DNA from: Duganella sp. OV510 | GTDB taxonomy: Bacteria; Pseudomonadota; Gammaproteobacteria; Burkholderiales; Burkholderiaceae_D | NCBI RefSeq assembly: GCF_900100205.1 | Contig: NZ_FNEQ01000007.1 | Span: 1 to 64,000, forward strand | DNA: 64,000 bases | Reading direction: 5' to 3' | Part shown: positions 31,080 to 40,691 of the stretch, piece by piece | Position numbering within the stretch: position 1 is the stretch's first letter | How the letters are laid out: each line of letters opens with the position of its first letter | Position numbers and translations under genes: made by a program | Notes under the pieces: generated by a model | What the model was told of the DNA's origin: nothing | The model's database searches: none | What the model saw: the letters and a program-made list of their open reading frames with translations, nothing else

Positions 31080-32528
31080 ATGGAAGAAGCGAGTTCTGTG
31101 ATCGATCAAACCAGCTGGCCTGTCGTGGCGATCGAGCGGCGCCACAAGGGCAGCCTGGTCGAGCAGATCGTCTCGGCCATCAGCGCCATGGTGGCCGGCA
31201 AGGAGTTGCGCGTGGGCACTAAGATGCCCTCGGTGCGACAGTTCGCCAAGTGTAATGGCATCAGCACCTTTACAGTTGTCGAAGCGTATGACCGGCTGGT
31301 GACGCTGGGTCTGCTGTCGTCGCGGCGCGGCTCCGGCTATTTTGTCGCCCGCCAGGACTTGCCGGCGACGCTGCTGCCGAGCACCCAGCAAGCCACGCCC
31401 AGTGCCATCGATGCGCTGACCGCCGACCTGTATTCCGGCATGTCCGAAGCGCTGCCGGTGGGCGCCGGCTGGCTGCCGCCCGAGTGGTATGGCGAAGACA
31501 CCATCCTCGACGCCGTGCGCCAGGCGATGCGCATCCCGGCCGCGCGGCTGCGTGGCTACGGCCACCCGCTCGGCTTCCCGACGCTGCGTCAGCATATGGC
31601 GGCCACGCTGAGCGACGAACTGTATCCGGTGGAAGCGGAACAAATCCTGCTGACGCACGGCGCCACGCACGCCTTCGATCTGATACTGCGCACGCTGACC
31701 AAGCCGGGCGACACGGTGTTCGTTGAAGATCCGGGTTATAGCAACCTGCTGTCGCTGATACGCCACCATGGCTGCGTCGCGGTCGGCATTGCGCGCGGCG
31801 AACACGGGCTGGATCTGGACGCACTGGCGCAACAGGCCGCGCTGGTGCAGCCGAAACTGATGTTCGTCAACACGGTGCTGCAAAATCCGCTTGGCACTTC
31901 GCTGACGGTGGCGCAGGCGCACCGCCTGCTGGCACTTGCCGAACAGTTCGACTTCTGGCTGGTGGAGGACGATATCTACCGCGAGCTGGCGCCGCGCGGT
32001 GAAGCCTCGCTGGCGGCGATGGACGGACTGCGGCGCGTCATACGCGTCGGCAGTTTCTCAAAGACCTTGTCGCCGGTCTTGCGCGTCGGCTCGATCAGCG
32101 CTTCGTCGTCGCTGATCCCCGAGCTGCTGCGGGTGAAAATGCTGGCCGGCCTCACGACGTCCGAGATCAACGAACGCGCCGTCTACCACGCCATCACCGC
32201 GCGTCCTTACAAGCGCATGGTGGACAAGCTGGTGACGCAGCTGGATGCCGGCCGCGAACGCGCCATGGCCAGCCTGCGTGACGTCGGCATGACCTTGCTG
32301 GCGCGACCGCGTGGCGGCATGTTCGTCAGCGCCGGCTGGCATGATGCGCCCTCGCCGGCGTGGAACGGCAAGGTGATCGCCGACCTGGCGCTGAAACACG
32401 GCATCCTGCTGTCGCCGTGCGACTTCTTCATGCTGCGCGCGCCGGAAGCAATCTGGTTCCGCTTCAACGTCGCATATGCCGACCATCCGCAACTGCTCAA
32501 CTTCCTGAGACTCATATGCCGACAGTAA
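31080..32528 (+). CDS. MocR-type regulator (GntR wHTH fused to aminotransferase-like domain)
   Basis: A 482-residue protein. An N-terminal GntR wHTH at about residues 20-85 (LVEQIVSAISAMVAGKELRV, KMPSVRQFAKCNGISTFTVV) is joined to a fold-type-I aminotransferase domain with VEDDIYRELAPRG and the PLP lysine in VGSFSKTLSPVLRVG. MocR proteins such as PdxR, GabR and TauR sense PLP adducts of amino compounds. Here an amino acid of the pathway (beta-alanine or beta-aminoisobutyrate) would make sense. The start at 31080 has GGAG 9 bases upstream. An in-frame ATG at 30993, itself preceded by AGGA, cannot be excluded. It overlaps the downstream RutR gene by 13 bp. Confidence 0.93.
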   Translation: MEEASSVIDQTSWPVVAIERRHKGSLVEQIVSAISAMVAGKELRVGTKMPSVRQFAKCNGISTFTVVEAYDRLVTLGLLSSRRGSGYFVARQDLPATLLPSTQQATPSAIDALTADLYSGMSEALPVGAGWLPPEWYGEDTILDAVRQAMRIPAARLRGYGHPLGFPTLRQHMAATLSDELYPVEAEQILLTHGATHAFDLILRTLTKPGDTVFVEDPGYSNLLSLIRHHGCVAVGIARGEHGLDLDALAQQAALVQPKLMFVNTVLQNPLGTSLTVAQAHRLLALAEQFDFWLVEDDIYRELAPRGEASLAAMDGLRRVIRVGSFSKTLSPVLRVGSISASSSLIPELLRVKMLAGLTTSEINERAVYHAITARPYKRMVDKLVTQLDAGRERAMASLRDVGMTLLARPRGGMFVSAGWHDAPSPAWNGKVIADLALKHGILLSPCDFFMLRAPEAIWFRFNVAYADHPQLLNFLRLICRQ

Positions 32529-33175
32529 AAATCAACCGTCGCCTGCTCAATCGCGACAAGCTGGAAGCCGAGATCACCGCCGAAGCAGTGCGCGTGTTCG
32601 CCGAATGCGGCTATGAAGGCACGTCGATCGCCACGGTGGCGGACAACGCCGGCCTGTCGAAGCAGAACCTGATGTACTACTTCCCCACCAAGCAGGCGCT
32701 GTATCAGCGCGTGCTGGACGAAGTGCTGGACGACTGGCTGGCGCGCATGGAAAGCCTGGCCGCCGCCGGGCAGGACCCGCGCGAAGTGCTGCGCGCCTAT
32801 GTGCAGGCCAAGCTAAAATTCTCGCGCGAGAATCCGTGGGCGTCGCGCGTCTACGCAATGGAAGTCATCAGTGGTGCGCCGCTGTATGGCGGCCAGATAC
32901 AGACCCGCGTAGTCCCGCTGGTGCGCAAGGACATCGAAGTATTTGAACAGTGGATCAGCGAGGGGAAGATTGCGCCGGTGAATGCGACGCATCTGCTGTT
33001 TGCGATCTGGGCGATGACGCAATCCTATGCGGACTTTTCCGCCCAGATGGCGCTGGTGTTAAACCGCAAACAGCTGACGAAGAAGGATTTCGACGATGCC
33101 GAAAAGGTCATCGTCGATATGGTACTGGCGGCGATCAGCGTGCCGCAGCAGCCTTCTGGCGGCGACGGCCCATGA
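32516..33175 (+). CDS. rutR: RutR-like TetR-family regulator
   Basis: A 219-residue TetR regulator. The HTH (VFAECGYEGTSIATVADNAG, LSKQNLMYYFPTKQALYQRV) is followed by a ligand domain that matches E. coli RutR in order and spacing: LKFSRENPWASRVYAMEVIS, then GKIAPVNATHLLFAIWAMTQ and SYADFSAQM. RutR is released from DNA by uracil or thymine. This fits its place beside the reductive pyrimidine operon and the RutR-like box at 30945. The start ATG at 32516 lies within the last codons of the MocR gene, so the two regulators are made together. Its 3' end overlaps the convergent PEP-CTERM gene by 41 bp. Confidence 0.9.
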   Translation: MPTVKINRRLLNRDKLEAEITAEAVRVFAECGYEGTSIATVADNAGLSKQNLMYYFPTKQALYQRVLDEVLDDWLARMESLAAAGQDPREVLRAYVQAKLKFSRENPWASRVYAMEVISGAPLYGGQIQTRVVPLVRKDIEVFEQWISEGKIAPVNATHLLFAIWAMTQSYADFSAQMALVLNRKQLTKKDFDDAEKVIVDMVLAAISVPQQPSGGDGP

Positions 33176-34253
33176 AGCCGACGATGCCCAGGCCAGCCAG
33201 CAGCATGGCATAGGTTTCTGGCTCAGGTACTGCGGCAATCGCCGGGATGGTGCCGGTGAAGGTCTGGATGTGCATCTGGCCATACTCGTTGACGCTCTGC
33301 GCATACACGCCACCTTCGACGTTGGCGCCGCCGCCCGCATTGGTGAAGGTGCCGCCAGCCACCAGCACCTGGCCACCAAAGGTCTTCTCCACGGTCACGT
33401 TGCTGGCGCCAGCGAAGTTCCAGATGAACTTGCTGCCATTGGCTTCCGCATCCTGGAAGTTGGCGTTCAGGCTCAACGTCGTTTCATCGGTGTTGAAAAT
33501 GACCGTGGTGGCGCCGGTCAGGTTGAAGTAGAAGTCGGTAATCTTCGGCGAGAAAATGGTGTCGTCGATGCCGGTCAGGTCGAATACCAGCAGGCCGGAT
33601 GAGTCAGCCTTGCCGCTAAACGTCACTTTGCTGTTGGTCTGCGTGTCGATGGTGACGCTGGCTTTATCGGTGCCTTTCAGCGTCGACAGCTGTTTCGACA
33701 GCGTGGTCATCACCGAGCCGAAATCGGTCGAGGTGGCAGCGGCTTCCGCTTTCAGCATGGTGCTGGTTTTCTCCGCCAGCGGCTTGTAAGGGTTGCCGTT
33801 GCTGGAGGCCGCGTGAGTGGCGCCATTCAGGTTAACGTTGGTGGCGGAACCGTTGATCCAGGTATTACCCTGGAACGAGCCACCAGTGGCCGAGCCGCCG
33901 ACAGTGGCATCGCCCTTGTTGACGATGACATTGGTGGTGCTGCCGCCGACGTACAGGCCCAGCGCATCCACATGCGCCTGGTTGCTGGAGCTGCTCATAT
34001 TGCCCAGCACGGTCACGCCGGCATAGTCGGACGCCAGAATTTTTTCCGGTTTCTGCACGAAGTCCTGCGCCACGGCATCGCCGCCAACAAAGGTACGGCC
34101 CTGCACGTGCGAAGTCGAGTGCAGGTCTTTGCTGACAACCAGGTTAAATTGTTGCAGCATCTGGGTGGCGGTCAGCGGCGTAGTAGCGGCCTGGGCATTG
34201 GCGACAAACAGGGCTGCGGCTGCCAGGGCGGTCATTGGGAACACTCGTGCCAT
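33135..34253 (-). CDS. choice-of-anchor A family protein with PEP-CTERM sorting signal
   Basis: A 372-residue exported protein. The signal peptide (about 1-22, LFVANAQA) is followed by the choice-of-anchor A domain: LQQFNLVVSKDLHSTSHVQG, then FVGGDAVAQDF and NVIVNKGDATVGGSATGG. The C-terminus is a classical PEP-CTERM: VPEPETYAMLLAGLGIVGF followed by MGRRRQK. PEP-CTERM proteins are cut and retained or released by an exosortase, often together with exopolysaccharide production. No exosortase gene is in this window. Upstream DNA is AT-rich relative to the surroundings. The 3' end overlaps the rutR-like gene by 41 bp. Confidence 0.92.
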   Translation of the reverse strand: MARVFPMTALAAAALFVANAQAATTPLTATQMLQQFNLVVSKDLHSTSHVQGRTFVGGDAVAQDFVQKPEKILASDYAGVTVLGNMSSSSNQAHVDALGLYVGGSTTNVIVNKGDATVGGSATGGSFQGNTWINGSATNVNLNGATHAASSNGNPYKPLAEKTSTMLKAEAAATSTDFGSVMTTLSKQLSTLKGTDKASVTIDTQTNSKVTFSGKADSSGLLVFDLTGIDDTIFSPKITDFYFNLTGATTVIFNTDETTLSLNANFQDAEANGSKFIWNFAGASNVTVEKTFGGQVLVAGGTFTNAGGGANVEGGVYAQSVNEYGQMHIQTFTGTIPAIAAVPEPETYAMLLAGLGIVGFMGRRRQKAAAAR

Positions 34254-34371
34254 TACGGTATCGTCCTTAAAAAATGTCGCGACCGGTGGCCGCGTGCAGA
34301 AAATTGCTTTAATTCAAAAATAATTGCGTTTAGTATATCATGCAAATAAATTCGATACAATAACTTTAGTT

Positions 34372-34950
34372 ATGAAAATATTCACCTCATTTACCCTGAG
34401 CACCGAGCGCCTGACGCTGCGTTTTGTCGAACCTGGCGACGCCGAGGCGCTGTTCCGCATCATGTCCGTCGAAGAAACCATGCGTTACTTCAGCAGCACG
34501 CCGTGGCAACACATGGCGCAGGCGGTCGACAATATCGAGCAGACGCTGAAAGGCTACCTGGACGGCGCCGTGCTGCGGCTGGCCATGGTGCCACGTGAAG
34601 GCGAACACGCCGGCGAAGTCATCGGCACGGTAACCTTGTACGCCTTCGACCTGCGCAACCACCGCTGCGAGATCGGCTACATCCTCGGCCGTCCGCACTG
34701 GGGCCAGCGCTACACGCAGGAAGCGTTGAAGGCGCTGATCGCCTACGCCTTCGGCACGCTGGAACTGCAGCGCCTGGAAGCGGATATCCATCCCGACAAT
34801 ATTGCCTCCGAGCGCCTGCTGCAAAGCCTGCATTTCCAGCGCGAAGGCCATCTGCGCGAGCGCTGGTTTGTCGGCGGCGAGATCTCGGACAGCATTATCT
34901 ACGGCCTGCTGCGGCGTGACTGGGAAGCTGCCACTCATCCGGCGCAATAA
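34372..34950 (+). CDS. GNAT-family N-acetyltransferase (RimJ/RimL-like)
   Basis: A 192-residue acetyltransferase. FTLSTERLTLRFVEPGDAEA is the RimJ/RimL-type opening. CEIGYILGRPHWGQRYTQEA contains the acetyl-CoA pyrophosphate-binding loop, and LQRLEADIHPDNIASERLLQ and SLHFQREGHLRERWFVGGEI complete the fold. Members acetylate protein N-termini, antibiotics or small amines; the target cannot be told. The start at 34372 lacks a clear ribosome site and could be leaderless or weakly translated. It stands alone, divergent from the PEP-CTERM gene. Confidence 0.88.
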   Translation: MKIFTSFTLSTERLTLRFVEPGDAEALFRIMSVEETMRYFSSTPWQHMAQAVDNIEQTLKGYLDGAVLRLAMVPREGEHAGEVIGTVTLYAFDLRNHRCEIGYILGRPHWGQRYTQEALKALIAYAFGTLELQRLEADIHPDNIASERLLQSLHFQREGHLRERWFVGGEISDSIIYGLLRRDWEAATHPAQ

Positions 34951-35052
34951 CCGGCCATCCCCATGAAATTGCAGTTGATCGGAATCCGCCACAGCCTTGC
35001 GGTCGCCTTTGCTACAGTGACTCCATCGCAACACCTTTCATGGAGAAACAAA

Positions 35053-35304
35053 ATGAGCAAAGTCACCGCCCTGTTCGACGAAATCTTCCAGGCTTTCACG
35101 CGTGCACTGCGCTATGGCGTGCGGCTGATCGGCAGCATGTCGCCGCAGGCTTTGCTCGGCGTGGCGCTGGTGATGGCCCTGATCTGCGCTGTGCTGCCGC
35201 TGGCCTTGACGCTGTTTGTCGTGTTCCTGCTGGTAAAACTGGCGTTCGGCGCCAGCATCATCGCCCGCCGCCCACGCGCCACACCCTACAAGGATGTTGA
35301 ATGA
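35053..35304 (+). CDS. small membrane protein coupled to a LytS-type kinase
   Basis: An 83-residue protein with GGAGAAAC 5-6 bases upstream of its ATG. It has one amphipathic N-terminal stretch and one or two strong transmembrane helices at about residues 34-68 (ALLGVALVMALICAVLPLAL, then TLFVVFLLVKLAFG), and a basic C-terminal tail. Its stop overlaps the kinase start as ATGA, so the two are translationally coupled. I recognise no family. The tight coupling suggests an accessory or sensory subunit of the two-component system (inference). Confidence 0.75.
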   Translation: MSKVTALFDEIFQAFTRALRYGVRLIGSMSPQALLGVALVMALICAVLPLALTLFVVFLLVKLAFGASIIARRPRATPYKDVE

Positions 35305-36212
35305 AAAAGACGAAGCTGGCCCAGGCCGGCTTGCTGGATATCATCCGCGAAGTCGGGGAAACCGCCGCCAGCGTCTGGTGGCATTTCTTCGACTGGCTGG
35401 CACAAGTCGAGTGGCGCAAGCTGGTCATCATCTGGCTGCTGTTCCTGGTCCTGTCGGCCTCGCTGTTCCACATCAACGAGCAGATCTGGGGCTTTGTGCT
35501 GGCTTCGTTCGGCCTGAAAGTGCTGGCCGGCGGCAAGCGCAAGGCCGAGCTGGAAGCACGCAACGCTGAAACGCACGCCGACGAGGAAAGCATCGAGCGC
35601 CGCGTGGTGGAGGCGCGCATGGCGGCCTTGCAGGCACAGGTCGAACCGCACTTCCTGTTCAACACCCTGGCGCTGATCGGCCAGCTGATCGAAACCGATC
35701 CGCCGCAAGCCGCCCGCATCCACCAGAACCTGATCGACTACCTGCGCGCCACGCTGCCGCAGATGCGGGCGAAAGGCACCGGCACGCTGGGCCGGCAGAT
35801 CGAGATGTCGCGCGCCTACCTGGCCATCATGCAGGCGCGCATGCGCACGCGGCTGGCCGTGTCGATCGATGTAGCCGAGGAAATGCTGAGCGCCACCTTC
35901 CCGGTGATGATGTTGCAGATCCTGATCGAGAACGCCATCAAGCACGGGCTGGAGCCGAAGATCGACGGCGGCCGCATCGATATCCGCGCCTCGGTTGACG
36001 GACAGATGCTGCAGGTCGACGTGATCGACGACGGCATCGGCTTCAATGCCTTTGCCGGCGATGGCATCGGTCTGGCCAATGTGCGCGAGCGCCTGCGCAT
36101 CCAGTACGGCAACCGCGCGCAGCTGGTGATCGAAGCGCCGCTGACCGGCGGCACCCGCGCCAGCATCCGCGTGCCATACGCGCCCGATATCTTCCATGGA
36201 ACCAGCAAATGA
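35301..36212 (+). CDS. LytS/YehU-type sensor histidine kinase
   Basis: A 303-residue kinase. Two short hydrophobic helices at about 41-57 and 62-77 form the membrane part, followed by a linker helix. The His-kinase domain has LQAQVEPHFLFNTLALIG (phospho-acceptor His 117). A HATPase domain has LQILIENAIKHGLEPKI (N box) and VIDDGIGFNAFAGDGIGLAN (G box). There is no periplasmic sensor domain of note, so the signal must be detected in the membrane or via the coupled small protein. ATGA overlaps on both sides bind it to the small gene and to the response regulator. Confidence 0.93.
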   Translation: MKKTKLAQAGLLDIIREVGETAASVWWHFFDWLAQVEWRKLVIIWLLFLVLSASLFHINEQIWGFVLASFGLKVLAGGKRKAELEARNAETHADEESIERRVVEARMAALQAQVEPHFLFNTLALIGQLIETDPPQAARIHQNLIDYLRATLPQMRAKGTGTLGRQIEMSRAYLAIMQARMRTRLAVSIDVAEEMLSATFPVMMLQILIENAIKHGLEPKIDGGRIDIRASVDGQMLQVDVIDDGIGFNAFAGDGIGLANVRERLRIQYGNRAQLVIEAPLTGGTRASIRVPYAPDIFHGTSK

Positions 36213-36970
36213 ACCGCCCTACCGCACTGATCGCCGACGATGAAGAAGGCATGCGCCAGCAATTGCGCAGCCGCCTCCACGACGCCTGGCCGGAACTGCA
36301 GATCATCGCCGAAGCGGCAAACGGCATCGAGGCGGTGGCGCTGGCCGGGCAGCACCAGCCGGACATCGTCTTCCTCGACATCCGCATGCCCGGCCTGTCC
36401 GGGATCGAGGCGGCGCGCATGCTGTTCAACCGCTGTCACCTGGTGTTTGTCACCGCTTACGACCAGTATGCGATCGAAGCATTTGAGCAAGGTGCACTGG
36501 ACTACCTGCTCAAGCCGGTCGGCGGCGAGCGCCTGAAGACTACCTGCATCCGTTTGCAATCCTTGATCGGGCAGCAGCCAAGCAATATCGAGCGCCAGCT
36601 CAGCCAGTTGCTGTCGCACCACAGCAAGCCGCCCGCCAAACAGGAATACCTGCGCTGGATACAGGCGGTGGTCGGCGCCAACCTGCGCATGATCTCGACC
36701 CGCGAAGTGCTGTTCTTCCAGGCTGACGAAAAATACACGCGGGTGCAGACCGAGCAATCGGAAGTGCTGATCCGCAAGACGCTGAAAGAGCTGGCGGATG
36801 AACTCGACCCAGACGAATTCTGGCGCATCCACCGTTCGACGCTGGTGCGCGTCGACGCCATCGAGGAAGTCACGCGCGACCTGCGCGGCCGGCAGATGGT
36901 GCGCATCCGCAATCATCCGCAGCTGTTGGAAGTAAGCCGTGGCCATACCCATCTGTTCCAGCAGATGTAA
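36209..36970 (+). CDS. LytTR-family response regulator
   Basis: A 253-residue regulator. The receiver domain has Asp 10-11, the phospho-acceptor Asp 57 in VFLDIRMPGLSG and Lys 102 in DYLLKPVGG. The LytTR DNA-binding domain covers about residues 150-250: VLFFQADEKYTRVQTEQSEV, DEFWRIHRSTLVRVDAIEEV. LytTR proteins bind direct repeats about 12 bp apart, often upstream of cell-envelope or natural-transformation genes. Partner of the kinase at 35301. The targets are not evident in the window. Confidence 0.94.
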   Translation: MNRPTALIADDEEGMRQQLRSRLHDAWPELQIIAEAANGIEAVALAGQHQPDIVFLDIRMPGLSGIEAARMLFNRCHLVFVTAYDQYAIEAFEQGALDYLLKPVGGERLKTTCIRLQSLIGQQPSNIERQLSQLLSHHSKPPAKQEYLRWIQAVVGANLRMISTREVLFFQADEKYTRVQTEQSEVLIRKTLKELADELDPDEFWRIHRSTLVRVDAIEEVTRDLRGRQMVRIRNHPQLLEVSRGHTHLFQQM

Positions 36971-37043
36971 GCCATGGAGGCGCGTTGCCATTGCCGGAAG
37001 TCTGGTCTATATTAAGACTTTCGACAATACACAGCGCGTCCCT

Positions 37044-37057
37044 TTGAGTTAGATCAA
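37044..37057 (+). promoter_or_regulatory. FNR/ANR-like box upstream of the VOC gene
   Basis: TTGAG-TTAG-ATCAA differs by one base from the FNR/ANR consensus TTGAT-N4-ATCAA. It lies about 90 bases before the start of the VOC-family gene. If the promoter is close by, expression may respond to oxygen. This rests on motif similarity alone. Confidence 0.35.
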
Positions 37058-37145
37058 AACAAGCGCAATCAGGCATTGCAGCGCTGAACCATGGGCCGTG
37101 CAAAACAATCGAATCTGTTTGCAGCGCACACCAGGGGAACACACA

Positions 37146-39198
<2,053 letters not shown>

Positions 39199-39215
39199 GT
39201 GAGTTGTCCTTGGTA

Positions 39216-39299
39216 CGTCATTCAGGCGCAGGCCGGAATCCATGGTGAGATCGCAGGCCTGCTTGCTGGCTATGGGTCCCGGCTTTCGCCGGGGCGACG
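39216..39299. repeat. REP-like extragenic repeat, composite
   Basis: An 84-base element in the deoA-cdd gap. It begins CGTCATTCAGGCGCAGGCCG, a degenerate copy of the palindrome at 40653. It ends with GGGTCCCGGCTTTCGCCGGG followed by GCGACG, whose CCCGGC-TTTC-GCCGGG hairpin is a separate stem. This pair of boundary motifs is typical of dispersed intergenic repeats in beta-proteobacteria. Confidence 0.6.
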
Positions 39300-39303
39300 T
39301 GGG

Positions 39304-40629
39304 TTACGGGCGGATCGTGCGGTAGATCACCGGATTCACGGCTGGCGCCTGGTCGGCGATCTGGTAAGCCGCCTGCACTTCGCGGATCGCCTGTTCGGCC
39401 GCTTCCTGCGTGCGCGCATGCACCATCGCCAGCGGCTGGCCGGCTTCGATCTTGTCACCCAGGCCAGCCAGATCGGTCAGGCCAACGGCGTAGTCGATCG
39501 GATCGGCAGCGCGACGACGGCCGCCACCCAGCGACACCACCGCCAGGCCGATTTCACGGCAATTCGCCGCAGCAGCATAGCCCGACTTCAGCGCAGGCGC
39601 CGGCACGATGATCGGCGAGCGTTCCAGGTACTTGTCCGGATTATCCATCAGGTCCGCAGGACCGCCCAGCGCCACCACCATGCGCGCGAAGCGTTCGGCC
39701 GCCTCGCCGCTGTCCAGCGATGCTTGCAGCTTGGCGCGCGCCTCGTCCTCGCTGGCGGCCAGTTTGCCCAGCACCAGCATCTCGGCGCACAGCGCCATCG
39801 TCACTTCGTGCAGGCGTGCAGGACGCGATTTACCGCTCAGGTAATCGATCGCGCCGCGCACTTCCACCGCGTTGCCGGCGTACGGCGCCAGCGATTCGTT
39901 CATGTCGGTCAGGATGGCCGAGGTCATCATGCCCGCGCCATTGCCGACCTTGACGATGCTCTCGGCCAGCTCCACCGATTTCTCGTAGCTAGGCATGAAG
40001 GCGCCGCTACCGACTTTCACGTCCATCGCCAGCGCATCCAGGCCGGCTGACAGTTTCTTCGACAGGATGGAGCCGGTGATCATGGCCACCGACTCCACGG
40101 TCGCGGTGACGTCGCGCACGCCGTAGAAAATCTTGTCCGACGGCGCCAGCGACGACGTCTGGCCGATGATCGCCACGCCGACTTCTTTCACCACTTTGCG
40201 GAACAGGGCATTGTCCGGCACCGTGGTGTAGCCGGGGATGGAATCAAATTTGTCCAGCGTGCCGCCAGTGTGGCCGAGGCCACGGCCGGAGATCATCGGG
40301 ACGTAACCACCACAGGCTGCGACCATCGGGCCGAGCAGCAGCGACACCACGTCGCCGACGCCGCCGGTGGAGTGCTTGTCCACCACCGGGCCGTTCAGGT
40401 CCAGCGAGCGCCAGTCCAGCACTTCGCCGGAATCGCGCATGGCCAGCGTGAAGGCAACGCGTTCGTCCATGCTCATGTCGTTGAAGTAAACCGCCATCGC
40501 CAGCGCGGCGATCTGACTCTCGGTCACGCGGCCGGAGGTGATGCCGCCGACGAAGAACTGGATCTCTTCGGCCGACAGGACGCCGCCGTCACGCTTTTTG
40601 CGGATGATCTCTTGAGGTAAATAGGACAT
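39304..40629 (-). CDS. deoA: thymidine phosphorylase
   Basis: A 441-residue enzyme of the nucleoside phosphorylase-II family. [20 protein letters not shown] is the family signature with the substrate His and Lys. [20 protein letters not shown] completes the phosphate/pyrimidine site, and [18 protein letters not shown] is further family core. It splits thymidine and deoxyuridine to base plus deoxyribose-1-phosphate. The base is material for the PreTA pathway and the sugar phosphate for DeoB/DeoC. Located between two repeat-bearing gaps in the deo operon. Confidence 0.96.
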   Translation of the reverse strand: MSYLPQEIIRKKRDGGVLSAEEIQFFVGGITSGRVTESQIAALAMAVYFNDMSMDERVAFTLAMRDSGEVLDWRSLDLNGPVVDKHSTGGVGDVVSLLLGPMVAACGGYVPMISGRGLGHTGGTLDKFDSIPGYTTVPDNALFRKVVKEVGVAIIGQTSSLAPSDKIFYGVRDVTATVESVAMITGSILSKKLSAGLDALAMDVKVGSGAFMPSYEKSVELAESIVKVGNGAGMMTSAILTDMNESLAPYAGNAVEVRGAIDYLSGKSRPARLHEVTMALCAEMLVLGKLAASEDEARAKLQASLDSGEAAERFARMVVALGGPADLMDNPDKYLERSPIIVPAPALKSGYAAAANCREIGLAVVSLGGGRRRAADPIDYAVGLTDLAGLGDKIEAGQPLAMVHARTQEAAEQAIREVQAAYQIADQAPAVNPVIYRTIRP

Positions 40630-40652
40630 GGAATTTTCCCGTATCTTAAACG

Positions 40653-40680
40653 CGTCATTCCGGCGAAGGCCGGAATGACG
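40653..40680. repeat. REP-like perfect palindrome in the ALDH-deoA gap
   Basis: CGTCATTCCGGC (40653-40664) and GCCGGAATGACG (40669-40680) form a perfect 12-bp stem around a 4-nt GAAG loop, followed on the plus strand by a run of G. It is an intact copy of the arm seen in degenerate form at 39216. In the mRNA it would make a stable hairpin between two genes of the operon and could affect transcript stability or read-through. Confidence 0.7.
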
Positions 40681-40691
40681 GAGGGGGGGGG

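Noticed and set aside
40653..40680. CRISPR or terminator reading of the palindrome between the ALDH and deoA genes
   Set aside because: There is a single intact copy without regular spacers and no T-run; it fits a REP-like element.
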